Shown: positions 34,895 through 43,809, counted from the stretch's first letter. The stretch is DNA of 64,000 bases from VXRN01 sp963664365 (GCA_963664365.1 OY761144.1:1612001-1676000); one strand, 5' to 3'. Made by a program: numbers and translations. Notes: a model not told the origin generated them from the letters alone.

Positions 34895-35518
34895 TCATGC
34901 CGGCGCCGCGCTTCTCGGCCTTGTGAACGGCATTCCCAAAAGCTCCAAGAGCCGCAGCCCCTCCTGGTCGCTCGGAGCCGTGGTGACGATCACCACCTGC
35001 AAGCCCCGCATCCGGTCCACCGAGTTGTAGTCTATCTCCGGGAAGATGACCTGCTCCCTGAGTCCGAGCGAATAGTTGCCCCTTCCATCGAACGAGTTCC
35101 GCGAAACCCCCTGAAAGTCGCGTATCCGCGGGAGAGCGGCATTCACCAGCCTGTCGTAGAACTCATACATGCGGCGGCCTCTGAGCGTCACTGTCAGGCC
35201 AATCGGCATACCGTCCCTGATCTTGAACTGCGCGATCGACCGCTTGGCCCTGGTGACAACCGGCTTCTGGCCGCTGATCGCCGTCAGGTCGGCGGTCGCG
35301 GCTTCCATCGCGCGGGCGTTCTGGAGAGCCTCGCCCATTCCGATGTTCAGCACGACCTTGTCCAGCCGCGGTATCTGCATCGGGCTCGTGTATCCGAATT
35401 CCTGCGTTAGCTGGCGGCCCACGTCGCCCCTCAGCCTTTCCAGCAAACGCGGGAGAGGCCGGCCGACCTCGTTCGGAGCGGCTGATCCGTTTGATGATGT
35501 GCTGTCTTCCTGCGTCAT
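34895..35518 (-). CDS. rplE: ribosomal protein uL5
   Basis: The 207-aa L5 shows NVMQIPRLDKVVLNIGMGEA-type text (MQIPRLDKVVLNIGMGEAL), KPVVTRAKRSIAQFKIRDGM, GLTVTLRGRRMYEFYDRLV, and the DGRGNYSLGLREQVIFPEI block. The N terminus is extended by about 25 low-complexity residues (TQEDSTSSNGSAAPNEVG). It overlaps rplX by four bases (ATGA). Confidence 0.97.
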   Translation of the reverse strand: MTQEDSTSSNGSAAPNEVGRPLPRLLERLRGDVGRQLTQEFGYTSPMQIPRLDKVVLNIGMGEALQNARAMEAATADLTAISGQKPVVTRAKRSIAQFKIRDGMPIGLTVTLRGRRMYEFYDRLVNAALPRIRDFQGVSRNSFDGRGNYSLGLREQVIFPEIDYNSVDRMRGLQVVIVTTAPSDQEGLRLLELLGMPFTRPRSAAPA

Positions 35519-35826
35519 TCGATCACTTCACCTGACTTCTTGGACACGCGCGCCTTGCTGGCGTCCGCCAGAAACCTGTATCCGATCTTGGTAGGCGCGT
35601 CGCTCTCCTCGTCGAAATACGCGAGATTCGCGATTGGGATGGGCATCTCCTTCTGTATGATGCCTCCTTGCCGGAACGCTCCGGTGGGTTTCTGGTGACG
35701 GGAAACGACGTTGACCCCGTCGACGACGGCGGTGCCGTGCTTGGTGTCCACGCGAGAGATGCTCCCGCGCTTTCCGCGGTCGCGCCCCTTTGTGACCATT
35801 ACCGTGTCACCTTTGCGTAGCCTCAT
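35515..35826 (-). CDS. rplX: ribosomal protein uL24
   Basis: The 103-aa L24 is a KOW-domain protein: LRKGDTVMVTKGRDRGKRGS, VVDGVNVVSRHQKPT and QGGIIQKEMPIPIANLAY. It initiates 50S assembly by binding the 5' end of 23S rRNA. Sits between rplN and rplE. Confidence 0.97.
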   Translation of the reverse strand: MRLRKGDTVMVTKGRDRGKRGSISRVDTKHGTAVVDGVNVVSRHQKPTGAFRQGGIIQKEMPIPIANLAYFDEESDAPTKIGYRFLADASKARVSKKSGEVIE

Positions 35827-36195
35827 CTACAACACCTCCGGGGCGAGCGAAACTATCCGCATGAAGTTCTTGTCCCTGAGTTCCCGGGCCACCGGGCCGA
35901 AGATTCGCGTTCCCCTCGGCATCTGGTCGTCGTTGATGATGACCGCCGCGTTGTCGTCGAACTTGATGCGCGAGCCGTCGCCCCTTCTGGTCGAATGCTT
36001 GGTTCGGACCACCACGGCCTTGACGACCTCTCCCTTGCGGACCGCGGCCGCGGGAGCGGACTCCTTCACGGAGGCCACGATCACGTCGCCGACGTGAGCG
36101 TACTGCCGACCGCTGCCTCCCGGTACGCCGATGCAGCTAATCGTCTTGGCGCCTGAGTTGTCTGCCACTCTGAGTCTGGTGTAAATCTGAATCAT
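35827..36195 (-). CDS. rplN: ribosomal protein uL14
   Basis: The 122-aa L14 shows MIQIYTRLRVADNSGAKTI, GDVIVASVKESAPAAAVRKG and the RIFGPVARELRDKNFMRIVS end. Starts 26 bases after rpsQ and abuts rplX. Ordinary in length and composition. Confidence 0.98.
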   Translation of the reverse strand: MIQIYTRLRVADNSGAKTISCIGVPGGSGRQYAHVGDVIVASVKESAPAAAVRKGEVVKAVVVRTKHSTRRGDGSRIKFDDNAAVIINDDQMPRGTRIFGPVARELRDKNFMRIVSLAPEVL

Positions 36196-36221
36196 AGTCT
36201 CTGTCTTGCGCTTGTTCGCGC

Positions 36222-36566
36222 CTATTCCTGCTGCCCGTCGCCGCCGCTTGCCGCGGCCCCGGCGGATAGAATGTCCGCGTCCACTTCGATCTCCTCAGGT
36301 TTCACGTCCGCGATCTCCGTGCTGGACAGAATCTCGGCCACCTTCCAGCGTTTCGTCTTCGAGTACGGGCGCGTCTCGATGATTCTCACGGTGTCGCCCA
36401 GAGAGCAGCTATTGCTCTCGTCGTGGGCGTAGAACCTGGTCTGCCGTCGCACCGCTTTCTTGTATATGGGATGCGGCTGGCTCCATTCGTAAACGACCAC
36501 GACCGTCTTGTCCATCTTGTCGCTGACCACTCGGCCAACGCGGGTCTTTCGTCTTTCGTAGCTCAT
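36222..36566 (-). CDS. rpsQ: ribosomal protein uS17
   Basis: S17, with the core YERRKTRVGRVVSDKMDKTV, PIYKKAVRRQTRFYAHDE and GDTVRIIETRPYSKTKRW. At 114 aa it is longer than the usual 85 because of an acidic C-terminal extension (EEIEVDADILSAGAAASGGD). It overlaps rpmC by four bases. Confidence 0.97.
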   Translation of the reverse strand: MSYERRKTRVGRVVSDKMDKTVVVVYEWSQPHPIYKKAVRRQTRFYAHDESNSCSLGDTVRIIETRPYSKTKRWKVAEILSSTEIADVKPEEIEVDADILSAGAAASGGDGQQE

Positions 36567-36766
36567 GCGGTAATTCTCTCGAGTTCGCGCTCGCGCATCA
36601 CCGTTAGAATCCGCGCGACGCGCTTTTTTGCCCTGTTGATCTCGTTGACGTCGGCAAGCTGCATAGTCGCAGCCCTGAACCGAAGATTCATCAACTCTCG
36701 TCTGGTCTCATACAACTCGGATGCCAAGTCCTCGTTGGACATAGCTCTGAGGTCGTCTGCTGGCAT
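36563..36766 (-). CDS. rpmC: ribosomal protein uL29
   Basis: The 67-aa L29 reads MPADDLRAMSNEDLASELYE, TRRELMNLRFRAATMQLADV and KKRVARILTVMRERELER, a two-helix hairpin at the polypeptide exit tunnel. Overlaps the start of rpsQ (ATGA). Confidence 0.97.
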   Translation of the reverse strand: MPADDLRAMSNEDLASELYETRRELMNLRFRAATMQLADVNEINRAKKRVARILTVMRERELERITA

Positions 36767-36784
36767 CGTTTCCTCTCCCCCGCG

Positions 36785-37198
36785 CTAGGCTGGGTGTCTG
36801 GTAATGATCTTCGTTCCCATCGGCAGCTTGGAGGACGCGAGTCTGAGCGCCTGGCGCGCCGTATCCTCCGGCACGCCCGCGATCTCGAACAGCACCCGTC
36901 CCGGTTTGACGACTGCCACCCAGTGATCGACGGCGCCTTTTCCGCTGCCCATGCGGGTCTCGGCGGCGCGCGCGGTCACGCTCTTGTCCGGGAAGATGCG
37001 GATCCAGAGCTTTCCCCCGCGTCGCGCGTAGCGCGTCATCGCGCGCCTGGCCGCCTCGATCTGACGCGAGGTGACCCATGCCGACTCCGTCGCTTTCAGG
37101 CCGAACTCGCCAAAGTTGATCCGGCTTCCGGCAACCGCGATGCCCTTGCGTCTGCCGCGGTGCATGTTCCTAAACTTAACTCTGTTGGGTTGGAGCAT
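36785..37198 (-). CDS. rplP: ribosomal protein uL16
   Basis: L16, 137 aa starting MLQPNRVKFRNMHRGRRKG at 37198, inside the last codons of rpsC (23-base overlap). It contains FGEFGLKATE, ITSRQIEAARRAMTRYARRG-type sequence and the WIRIFPDKSVTARAAETRMG block near the peptidyl-transferase region. A longer in-frame start lies in rpsC and is not supported. Confidence 0.97.
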   Translation of the reverse strand: MLQPNRVKFRNMHRGRRKGIAVAGSRINFGEFGLKATESAWVTSRQIEAARRAMTRYARRGGKLWIRIFPDKSVTARAAETRMGSGKGAVDHWVAVVKPGRVLFEIAGVPEDTARQALRLASSKLPMGTKIITRHPA

Positions 37199-38237
37199 CG
37201 TCCGCCCCCTCTTCGGATGTTGATTCTGGAATGGCCTCGACGTTCGGAGCGGGCTGCTCGACCTCGACCTGAGCGGCGGGTGCGTCGGGAGCCGCATCGT
37301 CCGCGCCCTCTTCAGGCGCGGTCTCTTCGGCGGTTTGGGTTACAGTCTCCGCCGCTTGTGGCTCGGACGGCGCATCCACGGTAGGGGTGGCTGCTTCTTG
37401 CGGCTGAGACGGCGCATCCACGGTGGGTGAGGCTGCTTCTTGCGGTTGAGACGGCGCATCCACGGTAGGGGACGCGGCCGCTTGCGGTTGGGACGGCGCA
37501 TCCACGGTAGGGGAGGCGGCCGCTTCGGGCTCGGGGTCCGGGTTGGCGGTTACAGTGACCTCGATCGGGGAGATCTCCTCTTCGATCTCCGGTTCGGGCG
37601 GAGTCTCGGGCAGGATGTCTCCCTTGTATATCCACACCTTGACGCCAATGCGCCCGAACTCCGTTGCGGCCTCCGCGAGTCCGTAGTCGATGTCCGCTCT
37701 CAGCGTGTGGAGCGGAACGCGGCCCTCCATGGCCTTTTCCGATCTGGCGATGTCCGCGCCGCCCAGTCGGCCCGAGCAGATTATCTTGATACCCTCCGCT
37801 CCGGCCTGCATGGTGCGGCCCAGCGTCTGCCGTATGGCCCTGCGAAACGCGATCCTGCGCTCCAACTGGTCCGCGACATTCCTGGCCACTAAGAAAGCAT
37901 CCAGCTCCGGCTGCCGTATCTCCTGAACGTTGATCCGCGCGCGGCGCTGCATGATGCGTTCGAGGTCGCGCCGAAGCTCGTCCACGCGCTGGCCCCCTCT
38001 CCCGATCACGATGCCGGGGCGGGACGTGTGGATCGTTACCGTCACGTCGCTGTCGCTGCGTTCGATGTCCACAGTAGAGATTCCGGCGTCGGTATAGTTC
38101 TTCCCGATCTGATCTCGAATCTGCAGGTCCTGGAACACCAGGTTGCGGTAGTCCTTTTGCTTGTGGGCAAACCACCGCGCGTGCCAGTCCTTGACGATCC
38201 CAAGACGGAATCCTATGGGGTGAGTCTTTTGGCCCAA
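37176..38237 (-). CDS. rpsC: ribosomal protein uS3 with long repetitive C-terminal tail
   Basis: The first 210 residues are a normal S3: GQKTHPIGFRLGIVKDWHAR, the KH domain with GRGG (RPGIVIGRGGQRVDEL), and the C-terminal SGRLGGADIARSEKAMEGRV. The canonical start would be the TTG at 38237, just after the rplV stop, with GAGG upstream; a TTG at 38261 is the alternative. An extra tail of about 140 residues follows, built from four 14-residue units (AASPTVDAPSQPQ-like) encoded by 42-base DNA repeats, then an acidic Ala/Pro/Glu-rich end. Such a tail is not part of the S3 fold and is likely disordered. Confidence 0.95.
   Translation of the reverse strand: MGQKTHPIGFRLGIVKDWHARWFAHKQKDYRNLVFQDLQIRDQIGKNYTDAGISTVDIERSDSDVTVTIHTSRPGIVIGRGGQRVDELRRDLERIMQRRARINVQEIRQPELDAFLVARNVADQLERRIAFRRAIRQTLGRTMQAGAEGIKIICSGRLGGADIARSEKAMEGRVPLHTLRADIDYGLAEAATEFGRIGVKVWIYKGDILPETPPEPEIEEEISPIEVTVTANPDPEPEAAASPTVDAPSQPQAAASPTVDAPSQPQEAASPTVDAPSQPQEAATPTVDAPSEPQAAETVTQTAEETAPEEGADDAAPDAPAAQVEVEQPAPNVEAIPESTSEEGADDAPTQQS
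37369..37536 (-). repeat. 42-bp tandem repeat in the rpsC tail (4 units)
   Basis: Four in-frame 42-base units begin at 37369, 37411, 37453 and 37495 and encode the 14-residue repeat of the S3 tail. Units differ by a few bases. Confidence 0.9.
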
Positions 38238-38238
38238 G

Positions 38239-38580
38239 CTAGAGTTCCTCGCTTTCGTCAACTACCACGGTGATGTGGCTGCTGCGCTTGATTATTCTGG
38301 AAGCCCGCCCGCGCGCTCTTGCGCGGAATCTCTTCAGTCGTGGGGCCTCGTTCGCGTATATCTCGGTGATAGTCAGGTCCGAAGGGCGGGCGAATATCTC
38401 GTTCTCGGCGTTGGCTGCCGCCGACTTGACCACGCGCGCCACCTTGTCCGCTGCCGGCGAGGGGAGAAACTCCAGCATGTCCAGAGCTTCCTCCACGTTC
38501 TGGCCGCGCACGAGATCCACGATCGGCAAGAGCTTCTTGACCGATATGCCCGTGTCCTTGGCTGTCGCGCTGATTGGCAT
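38239..38580 (-). CDS. rplV: ribosomal protein uL22
   Basis: The 113-aa L22: ISVKKLLPIVDLVRGQNVEEAL, AADKVARVVKSAAANAENEI and the C-terminal hairpin APRLKRFRARARGRASRI that lines the exit tunnel. It ends one base before the rpsC TTG. Confidence 0.98.
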   Translation of the reverse strand: MPISATAKDTGISVKKLLPIVDLVRGQNVEEALDMLEFLPSPAADKVARVVKSAAANAENEIFARPSDLTITEIYANEAPRLKRFRARARGRASRIIKRSSHITVVVDESEEL

Positions 38581-38589
38581 TGTGAATTC

Positions 38590-38874
38590 CTATCTGACTG
38601 CCGACGCCCGCTCTGACTTCGATGAGTGGCTCCTGAAGGTTCGCGTCGGCGCGAACTCCCCCAGCTTGTGCCCCACCATGTTCTCAGTGATGAACAGCGG
38701 CACGTGCCTCCTGCCGTCGTGAATGGCGATGGTCATGCCGAGCATGTCCGGCATGATGGTGGAGGCGCGCGACCAGGTCCGGATGACCTGATTTGAGTTC
38801 GACCTCCGCGCGGCTTCGACCTTCTTCGCCAGCTTCTCGTGTACGTATGGCCCCTTCTTTACAGACCTGGACAT
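38590..38874 (-). CDS. rpsS: ribosomal protein uS19
   Basis: The 94-aa S19 starts MSRSVKKGPYVHEKLAKKV and carries IRTWSRASTIMPDMLGMTIA and HVPLFITENMVGHKLGEFAP, which contacts 16S rRNA in the 30S head. Directly downstream of rplB. Confidence 0.98.
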   Translation of the reverse strand: MSRSVKKGPYVHEKLAKKVEAARRSNSNQVIRTWSRASTIMPDMLGMTIAIHDGRRHVPLFITENMVGHKLGEFAPTRTFRSHSSKSERASAVR

Positions 38875-38886
38875 TCTTTGCCTCTT

Positions 38887-39717
38887 CTACCTCTGATACC
38901 TTCGCCTTACGATGAACCTGTCCGTCCTCTTGTTCCTCCGAGTCCGACGACCCAGCGCGGGCTTGCCCCAAGGCGTCTTTGGACTCGGCATTCCGATCGG
39001 CGACTTCCCCTCGCCGCCCCCGTGCGGATGGTCTCTGGGAGACATCACGACCCCTCGCACCTGCGGACGTCGGCCCAAGTGACGCTTGCGCCCGGCCTTT
39101 CCCAACTTGGTGTTCTTGTGGTCCGGCGCGCTGAGCTGTCCCACGGTCGCCATGCAGTCGCTGAGAACGTTTCGCACCTCTCCGGAAGGCAGCCTCAGCA
39201 GTGTGTAGCGTCCCTCTTTGGCGAGTACCTGCGCGCTGCCGCCGGCGCCCCTGACGATCTGGCCCCCTCGTCCGACGTGGAGCTCGATGTTGTGGACCTG
39301 GGTTCCGGCGGGGATGGCCCTCAGAGGCAGCGCGTTGCCTGCCCTGATGGGCGCGTTCTCGCCGGCTTCCACGCGGTTGCCGACGCGGAGCCCGTTCGGC
39401 GCGAGGATGTATCGCCAGTCGCCGTCCGGGTACTTGATCAACGCGATGCGCGCCGAGCGGTTCGGGTCGTATTCGATAGAGACGACCTCCCCCGAGATCC
39501 CCGGCTTGTTGCGCTTGAAGTCTATGACCCGATACTGCCGCTTGTGGCCGCCGCCTCTGTGCCGGACGGTGATGCGCCCGTTGCGGCTTCTGCCCGCGCG
39601 CTTCTTGAGCGGCTTGAGCAGAGACTTCTTCGGCTTGGACGTAGTGATGTCGTCCGTCGTCTGACGGACCTGTCCCCGCTGTCCCGGAGTCAATGGCTTG
39701 CGTACTTTAAGAGGCAT
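38887..39717 (-). CDS. rplB: ribosomal protein uL2
   Basis: L2, 276 aa from the ATG at 39717 (MPLKVRKPLTPGQRG), the usual length. Conserved RHRGGGHKRQYRVIDFKRNK, GDWRYILAPNGLRVGN, and the C-terminal VRGVVMSPRDHPHGGGEGKS with the histidine implicated in peptidyl transfer. The 22-codon upstream extension overlapping rplW is not supported. Confidence 0.98.
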   Translation of the reverse strand: MPLKVRKPLTPGQRGQVRQTTDDITTSKPKKSLLKPLKKRAGRSRNGRITVRHRGGGHKRQYRVIDFKRNKPGISGEVVSIEYDPNRSARIALIKYPDGDWRYILAPNGLRVGNRVEAGENAPIRAGNALPLRAIPAGTQVHNIELHVGRGGQIVRGAGGSAQVLAKEGRYTLLRLPSGEVRNVLSDCMATVGQLSAPDHKNTKLGKAGRKRHLGRRPQVRGVVMSPRDHPHGGGEGKSPIGMPSPKTPWGKPALGRRTRRNKRTDRFIVRRRYQR

Positions 39718-39719
39718 GT

Positions 39720-40010
39720 CTAAACGCCCTCGAATATCGTTATTGAGTTGCCCGGAGCCAGAAGCACCACGGCCTTCTTCCAAGACCTGCCGGTCGCCAT
39801 ACGTGGCCCGAAGCGCCTGCGCTTGCCTCTGACCATCATCGTGTTCACCTTCAGCACCTCGACGTTGAACGCCTCTTCCACCGCGGCCTTCACCTGGTGC
39901 TTGGTGGCCGACGTCGCCACCTCGAAGGTGTAGCGGTCGTCGTCGTGCATGAGCGTGCTCTTCTCAGTGACCACCGGGCGGCGAATGATCTCGAATGGGT
40001 GCAGGTCCAT
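39720..40010 (-). CDS. rplW: ribosomal protein uL23
   Basis: L23, 96 aa from the ATG at 40010, nine bases downstream of the rplD stop. Typical HPFEIIRRPVVTEKST, then YTFEVATSATKHQVKAAVEE and NTMMVRGKRRRFGPRMATGR. It forms part of the tunnel-exit docking site for trigger factor and SRP. Confidence 0.97.
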   Translation of the reverse strand: MDLHPFEIIRRPVVTEKSTLMHDDDRYTFEVATSATKHQVKAAVEEAFNVEVLKVNTMMVRGKRRRFGPRMATGRSWKKAVVLLAPGNSITIFEGV

Positions 40011-40018
40011 GATCTCGA

Positions 40019-40693
40019 CTACTCCCCGGCCGCCATAAGGTCTGCGGACTTGGACGCTCTCCGCTCGAACTTGCCGCCCCATATCGCTTCGACGTTGCGG
40101 ACCGCATGCTCCGTCATCACCACTATGCGGTGATTCAGGAGGTCGATCGTGTTGAGCGTGTGGCTCGGCGTCATCTTCAGGCGCGGTATGTTCCGCGCCG
40201 CCCTCAAGACCTCAGGCTGAGCCCCGTCCGCGACCAACAGCGCGGACGAATCCGCCCCCAGCTTGCGTAGCGCGCTCTGTACCGCTTTCGTCTTCGGCTC
40301 GGCGAAATCGAAGTTTTCGACCACCACGATTCCACCCTCTCGCGCCTTGCCCGATAGCGTGCTGATAAGCGCGCCGCGCCGCATCTGCTTCGGCGTGTGA
40401 TGCCGATAGCTGCGCGGCTTCGGCCCGAACGTGACTCCGCCGCCCTTCCAGATCGGCGACCTGATCGAGCCGGCCCTAGCCCTGCCGGTGTGCTTCTGCG
40501 GCCTGGGCTTCGCTCCGCCTCCCGCGACCTCGGCCCGCGTCTTAGTCGATGCCGTCCCCTGTCGCCGGTTGGCAAGCTGGCCGACCAGAACCTGGTGGAT
40601 CAGCGCCGGGTTCAGCTTCGCCCCGAATACGCTGTCCAGCGTCTCTATGGAGCCGGTCACTTTGCCCTCTAAGTTTCTTACTGGCAGTTTCAC
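40019..40693 (-). CDS. rplD: ribosomal protein uL4
   Basis: The 224-aa L4 has KLPVRNLEGKVTGSIETLDS, RQGTASTKTRAEVAGGGAKP and RPQKHTGRARAGSIRSPIWK, its tunnel-reaching loop, followed by the GKAREGGIVVVENFDFAEPK globular part. In S10 order between rplC and rplW. L4 is a known autoregulator of the S10 operon in some bacteria. Confidence 0.97.
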   Translation of the reverse strand: MKLPVRNLEGKVTGSIETLDSVFGAKLNPALIHQVLVGQLANRRQGTASTKTRAEVAGGGAKPRPQKHTGRARAGSIRSPIWKGGGVTFGPKPRSYRHHTPKQMRRGALISTLSGKAREGGIVVVENFDFAEPKTKAVQSALRKLGADSSALLVADGAQPEVLRAARNIPRLKMTPSHTLNTIDLLNHRIVVMTEHAVRNVEAIWGGKFERRASKSADLMAAGE

Positions 40694-40735
40694 TTCAAAT
40701 CTCTCTGATATGTCCCGACTGTCGCGCGCCGACCC

Positions 40736-41377
40736 TCAGTTCAACTTACGCTTCCGACTTCCCGACCTCTTGATTAGCACCAGCGAGTTCCGCGCTCCGG
40801 GAACCGCGCCCTTGATGAACAACAGGTTCCTGCTGGCGTCGGCCTCGACGACTTCCAGCTTCCGGACGGTCACCCGGTTGTTTCCCATGTGGCCCGCCAT
40901 CCGAAGCCCCTTCAGCACCTTTCCGGGCGTGCTGCCAGCGCCCACAGATCCGGGCGCTCGGTGCCTGTCCGACTGCCCGTGAGTCTTCGGACCGCCGCGG
41001 AAGTTGTACCGCTTCACGCCGCCCTGGAACCCTCGACCCTTCGCCCGAGCCGTGGCGTCTATGAGGTCTCCGGCCTCGAACAGACCGGCGTCGATCTGCT
41101 CTCCGAGCTCCACCTCCGACACGTCGTCCACCCCGAACTCGCGCAGAACGCGGAAGTTTCCGTTGACCCCATTCAAATGGCCGGCCTCCGGCTTGTTCAG
41201 CCGCTTCACCGGCTCGAAACCGAGTTGCACGCCGACGTAGCCGTCCGTCTCCTCGGTCTTGATCTGAGTGACCGTGCATGGCCCGGCCTCGACCACGGTG
41301 ACCGCGTCGGTGCGTCCGTCGTCGTGAAACATCTGCGTCGCGCCTATCTTCTTGCCTATGAGTCCGTGTACCGGCAT
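40736..41377 (-). CDS. rplC: ribosomal protein uL3
   Basis: The 213-aa L3 shows GLIGKKIGATQMFHDDGRTD, then VTVVEAGPCTVTQIKTEETD, the ARAKGRGFQGGVKRYNFRGG loop and HGQSDRHRAPGSVGAGSTPG near the peptidyl-transferase centre. Follows rpsJ by 21 bases. Confidence 0.98.
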   Translation of the reverse strand: MPVHGLIGKKIGATQMFHDDGRTDAVTVVEAGPCTVTQIKTEETDGYVGVQLGFEPVKRLNKPEAGHLNGVNGNFRVLREFGVDDVSEVELGEQIDAGLFEAGDLIDATARAKGRGFQGGVKRYNFRGGPKTHGQSDRHRAPGSVGAGSTPGKVLKGLRMAGHMGNNRVTVRKLEVVEADASRNLLFIKGAVPGARNSLVLIKRSGSRKRKLN

Positions 41378-41398
41378 CTTCTCCCCGTCGTTTCCCGC

Positions 41399-41716
41399 TT
41401 AGAGCTTTATCTGAATGTCCACGCCCGCCGGAACGTTCAGCCGCGTAAGCTGATCGATCGTCTTAGACGTGGGCTCGAGAATGTCCACCAGGCGGTTGTG
41501 CGTCCGTATCTCGAAGTGCTCCCTGGAGTCCTTGTCGATGTGCGGCGACCTTATGACGCAGAACCTCTTGATAGACGTGGGCAGCGGCACCGGGCCGGAC
41601 ACCCTCGCGCCCGTCCGCTCCGCCGCCTCCACGATCTGGCCCGCGGACTGGTCCAGTATCTTGTGGTCGAACGCCTTCAGGATTATTCGGATTTTCTGTC
41701 TCGTGTCGGTTACCAT
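41399..41716 (-). CDS. rpsJ: ribosomal protein uS10
   Basis: S10, 105 aa: KIRIILKAFDHKILDQSAGQ, GARVSGPVPLPTSIKRFCV, IRSPHIDKDSREHFEIRTH and VPAGVDIQIKL. First gene of the S10 block, 32 bases after fusA; the tuf gene that commonly lies between them is missing. Confidence 0.98.
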   Translation of the reverse strand: MVTDTRQKIRIILKAFDHKILDQSAGQIVEAAERTGARVSGPVPLPTSIKRFCVIRSPHIDKDSREHFEIRTHNRLVDILEPTSKTIDQLTRLNVPAGVDIQIKL

Positions 41717-41748
41717 CTCATACTCTCAATAGCCGCGGACAGGCCGCT

Positions 41749-43809
41749 CTACGCGCTGTTCGCCAACTCCTTCCGTACTTCGATGTAGTTATCGAACTCC
41801 ATAGTGTAGCTTGCCCGGCCCTGAGATAGCGAACGGATAGCGTTCGCGTACCCGAAACTCTCCGCCAGCGGTATCTCCGCCCTGACGGACTGTATCTCTC
41901 CGAGTCCCTCTATGTTCCGTATCTCCGAGCGTCTCCGTCCCAGGTCGCCCAGAACGTCACCCAGAAACTCGCCCGGCGTCACGACCTCCAGCTTCATCAC
42001 CGGCTCCAGCATCACCGGCTTGGCGCGGGAGATCACAGACTTGGCCGCCATCGACCCCGCGATCTGGAAGCTCATGTTCGACGAGTCCACTTCGTGCCAA
42101 CTGCCGTCAACCAGCGTCACCTTCATGTCCACCACAGGGAACCCGGACAGCGGCCCTGTCATCAGCGCCTCGCGCACTCCGCTCTCCACGGACGGGATGA
42201 ACTCGTTGGGAATCGCTCCGCCTCTGATCCGACTCTCGAACTGGATCCCCTCGCCCCGCTCCAGCGGCTCCGCCTCGATCCAAACGTGGCCGTACTGGCC
42301 GTGTCCGCCCGTCTGTCGCACGAAGCGGCCCTCGGCCCGCGCGGGCGAAGTTATCGTCTCGCGGTATGCCACTCTTGGTCGTCCGACGTTACCCTCCACG
42401 CTGTGCTCGCGCTGAATCCGGTTCACTATCACGTCCAGGTGCAGCTCGCCCATGCCGGAGATGACCGTCTGGCCCGTCTCTTCGTCGTATGCCACCTTGA
42501 ACGTCGGGTCCTCGTCGGCCATGCTGACCAACGACTCCGCCAGCTTGTCCTGGTCGGCCCTCGACCTCGGCTCTATGGCTACCGACACCACCGGATCCGG
42601 GAACGTGATCGACTCCAGGATGACGGCGTCGTCCCGGCTTCCGCAGATCGTGTCGCCGGTCGTCGTCTCCTTCAGTCCGACCGCGGCCACGATCTGGCCC
42701 GCGCTTACGGATTCGATCTCCTCACGCCGATTCGCGTGCATCTGCACAAGCCGGCCGAGCCGCTCGCGGCGCCCCTTGCTCGCGTTGAACACCATCGCGC
42801 CGCTCGCCGCGTTGCCTGAATAGACTCTGAAATAGACCAGCCGCCCGATATACGGGTCCGATACCGTCTTGAACGCCAACGCCGAAAGCGGAGCGTCGGG
42901 AATGCCGGGGTGTCTGATGACCGGTTCGCCCGTCTTGTAGGCGTGGCCTTTGGGGGGAAGAACGTCGAGAGGGGAGGGCAGATAGTCGCCGATGGAGTCC
43001 AAAAGGGGTTGAATGCCGCGGTGCCGGAGGGCGGTGCCGCACAATACGGGCACCACTTTATAATCGAGCGTCGCCCTTCGGAGCGCCCGCTTGATGTCCT
43101 CCTTGCTGATCTCCTCTTCTTCCAGATACTTGATGATCAGGTCGTCGTCCGTCTCGGCGACCTTCTCCACCAAAGCGTTGCGATAGATCCTGAACTCCTC
43201 GATCATCTCCTCTGGGACGGGTCCCTCCCTGGGAATGACGGGACCCTCTTCATCATAGAAGATGGCCTTTTCGTCAACTAGGTCTATGACGCCCTGGAAA
43301 TCGTCCTCGACGCCTATCGGAATCTGCACCGCGACCGGATTCGCGCCCAGCCGTCGGGCTATCGAATCTATCGCCTCGAAGAAGTTGGCGCCGACCCGGT
43401 CCATCTTGTTTATGAAGCAGATCCGCGGCACTTCGTACCTGTCCGCCTGACGCCACACCGTCTCCGACTGCGGCTGGACCCCCGCCACCGCGTCGAACAC
43501 AACCACCGCCCCGTCCAAGATTCTCAGGCTTCTCTCTACCTCCGCCGTGAAGTCCACGTGCCCCGGCGTGTCGATGATGTTGATCGTGTACTGCTTCCAG
43601 GTACACGTCGTCGCCGCCGACGTGATGGTGATGCCCCGCTCCCGTTCCTGCGCCATCCAGTCCATCGCGGTCGTGCCCTCGTCCACTCCGCCAATACGGT
43701 ATATCCTGCCGGCAAAGTAGAGCACGCGCTCGGTGACCGTCGTCTTGCCGGCGTCGATGTGCGCTATGAACCCGATATTGCGGGTATTTTCCAATACGGC
43801 GTTGTTCAT
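41749..43809 (-). CDS. fusA: elongation factor G
   Basis: The 686-aa translocation GTPase contains the G1 loop AHIDAGKTT, G2 switch region around RGITITSAAT, G3 DTPGH and G4 NKMD. Domains II-V follow, with the MGELHLDVIVNRI block in domain III and SYTMEFDNYIEV near the C terminus. It lies between rpsG and rpsJ, in standard str-operon order. Confidence 0.98.
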   Translation of the reverse strand: MNNAVLENTRNIGFIAHIDAGKTTVTERVLYFAGRIYRIGGVDEGTTAMDWMAQERERGITITSAATTCTWKQYTINIIDTPGHVDFTAEVERSLRILDGAVVVFDAVAGVQPQSETVWRQADRYEVPRICFINKMDRVGANFFEAIDSIARRLGANPVAVQIPIGVEDDFQGVIDLVDEKAIFYDEEGPVIPREGPVPEEMIEEFRIYRNALVEKVAETDDDLIIKYLEEEEISKEDIKRALRRATLDYKVVPVLCGTALRHRGIQPLLDSIGDYLPSPLDVLPPKGHAYKTGEPVIRHPGIPDAPLSALAFKTVSDPYIGRLVYFRVYSGNAASGAMVFNASKGRRERLGRLVQMHANRREEIESVSAGQIVAAVGLKETTTGDTICGSRDDAVILESITFPDPVVSVAIEPRSRADQDKLAESLVSMADEDPTFKVAYDEETGQTVISGMGELHLDVIVNRIQREHSVEGNVGRPRVAYRETITSPARAEGRFVRQTGGHGQYGHVWIEAEPLERGEGIQFESRIRGGAIPNEFIPSVESGVREALMTGPLSGFPVVDMKVTLVDGSWHEVDSSNMSFQIAGSMAAKSVISRAKPVMLEPVMKLEVVTPGEFLGDVLGDLGRRRSEIRNIEGLGEIQSVRAEIPLAESFGYANAIRSLSQGRASYTMEFDNYIEVRKELANSA

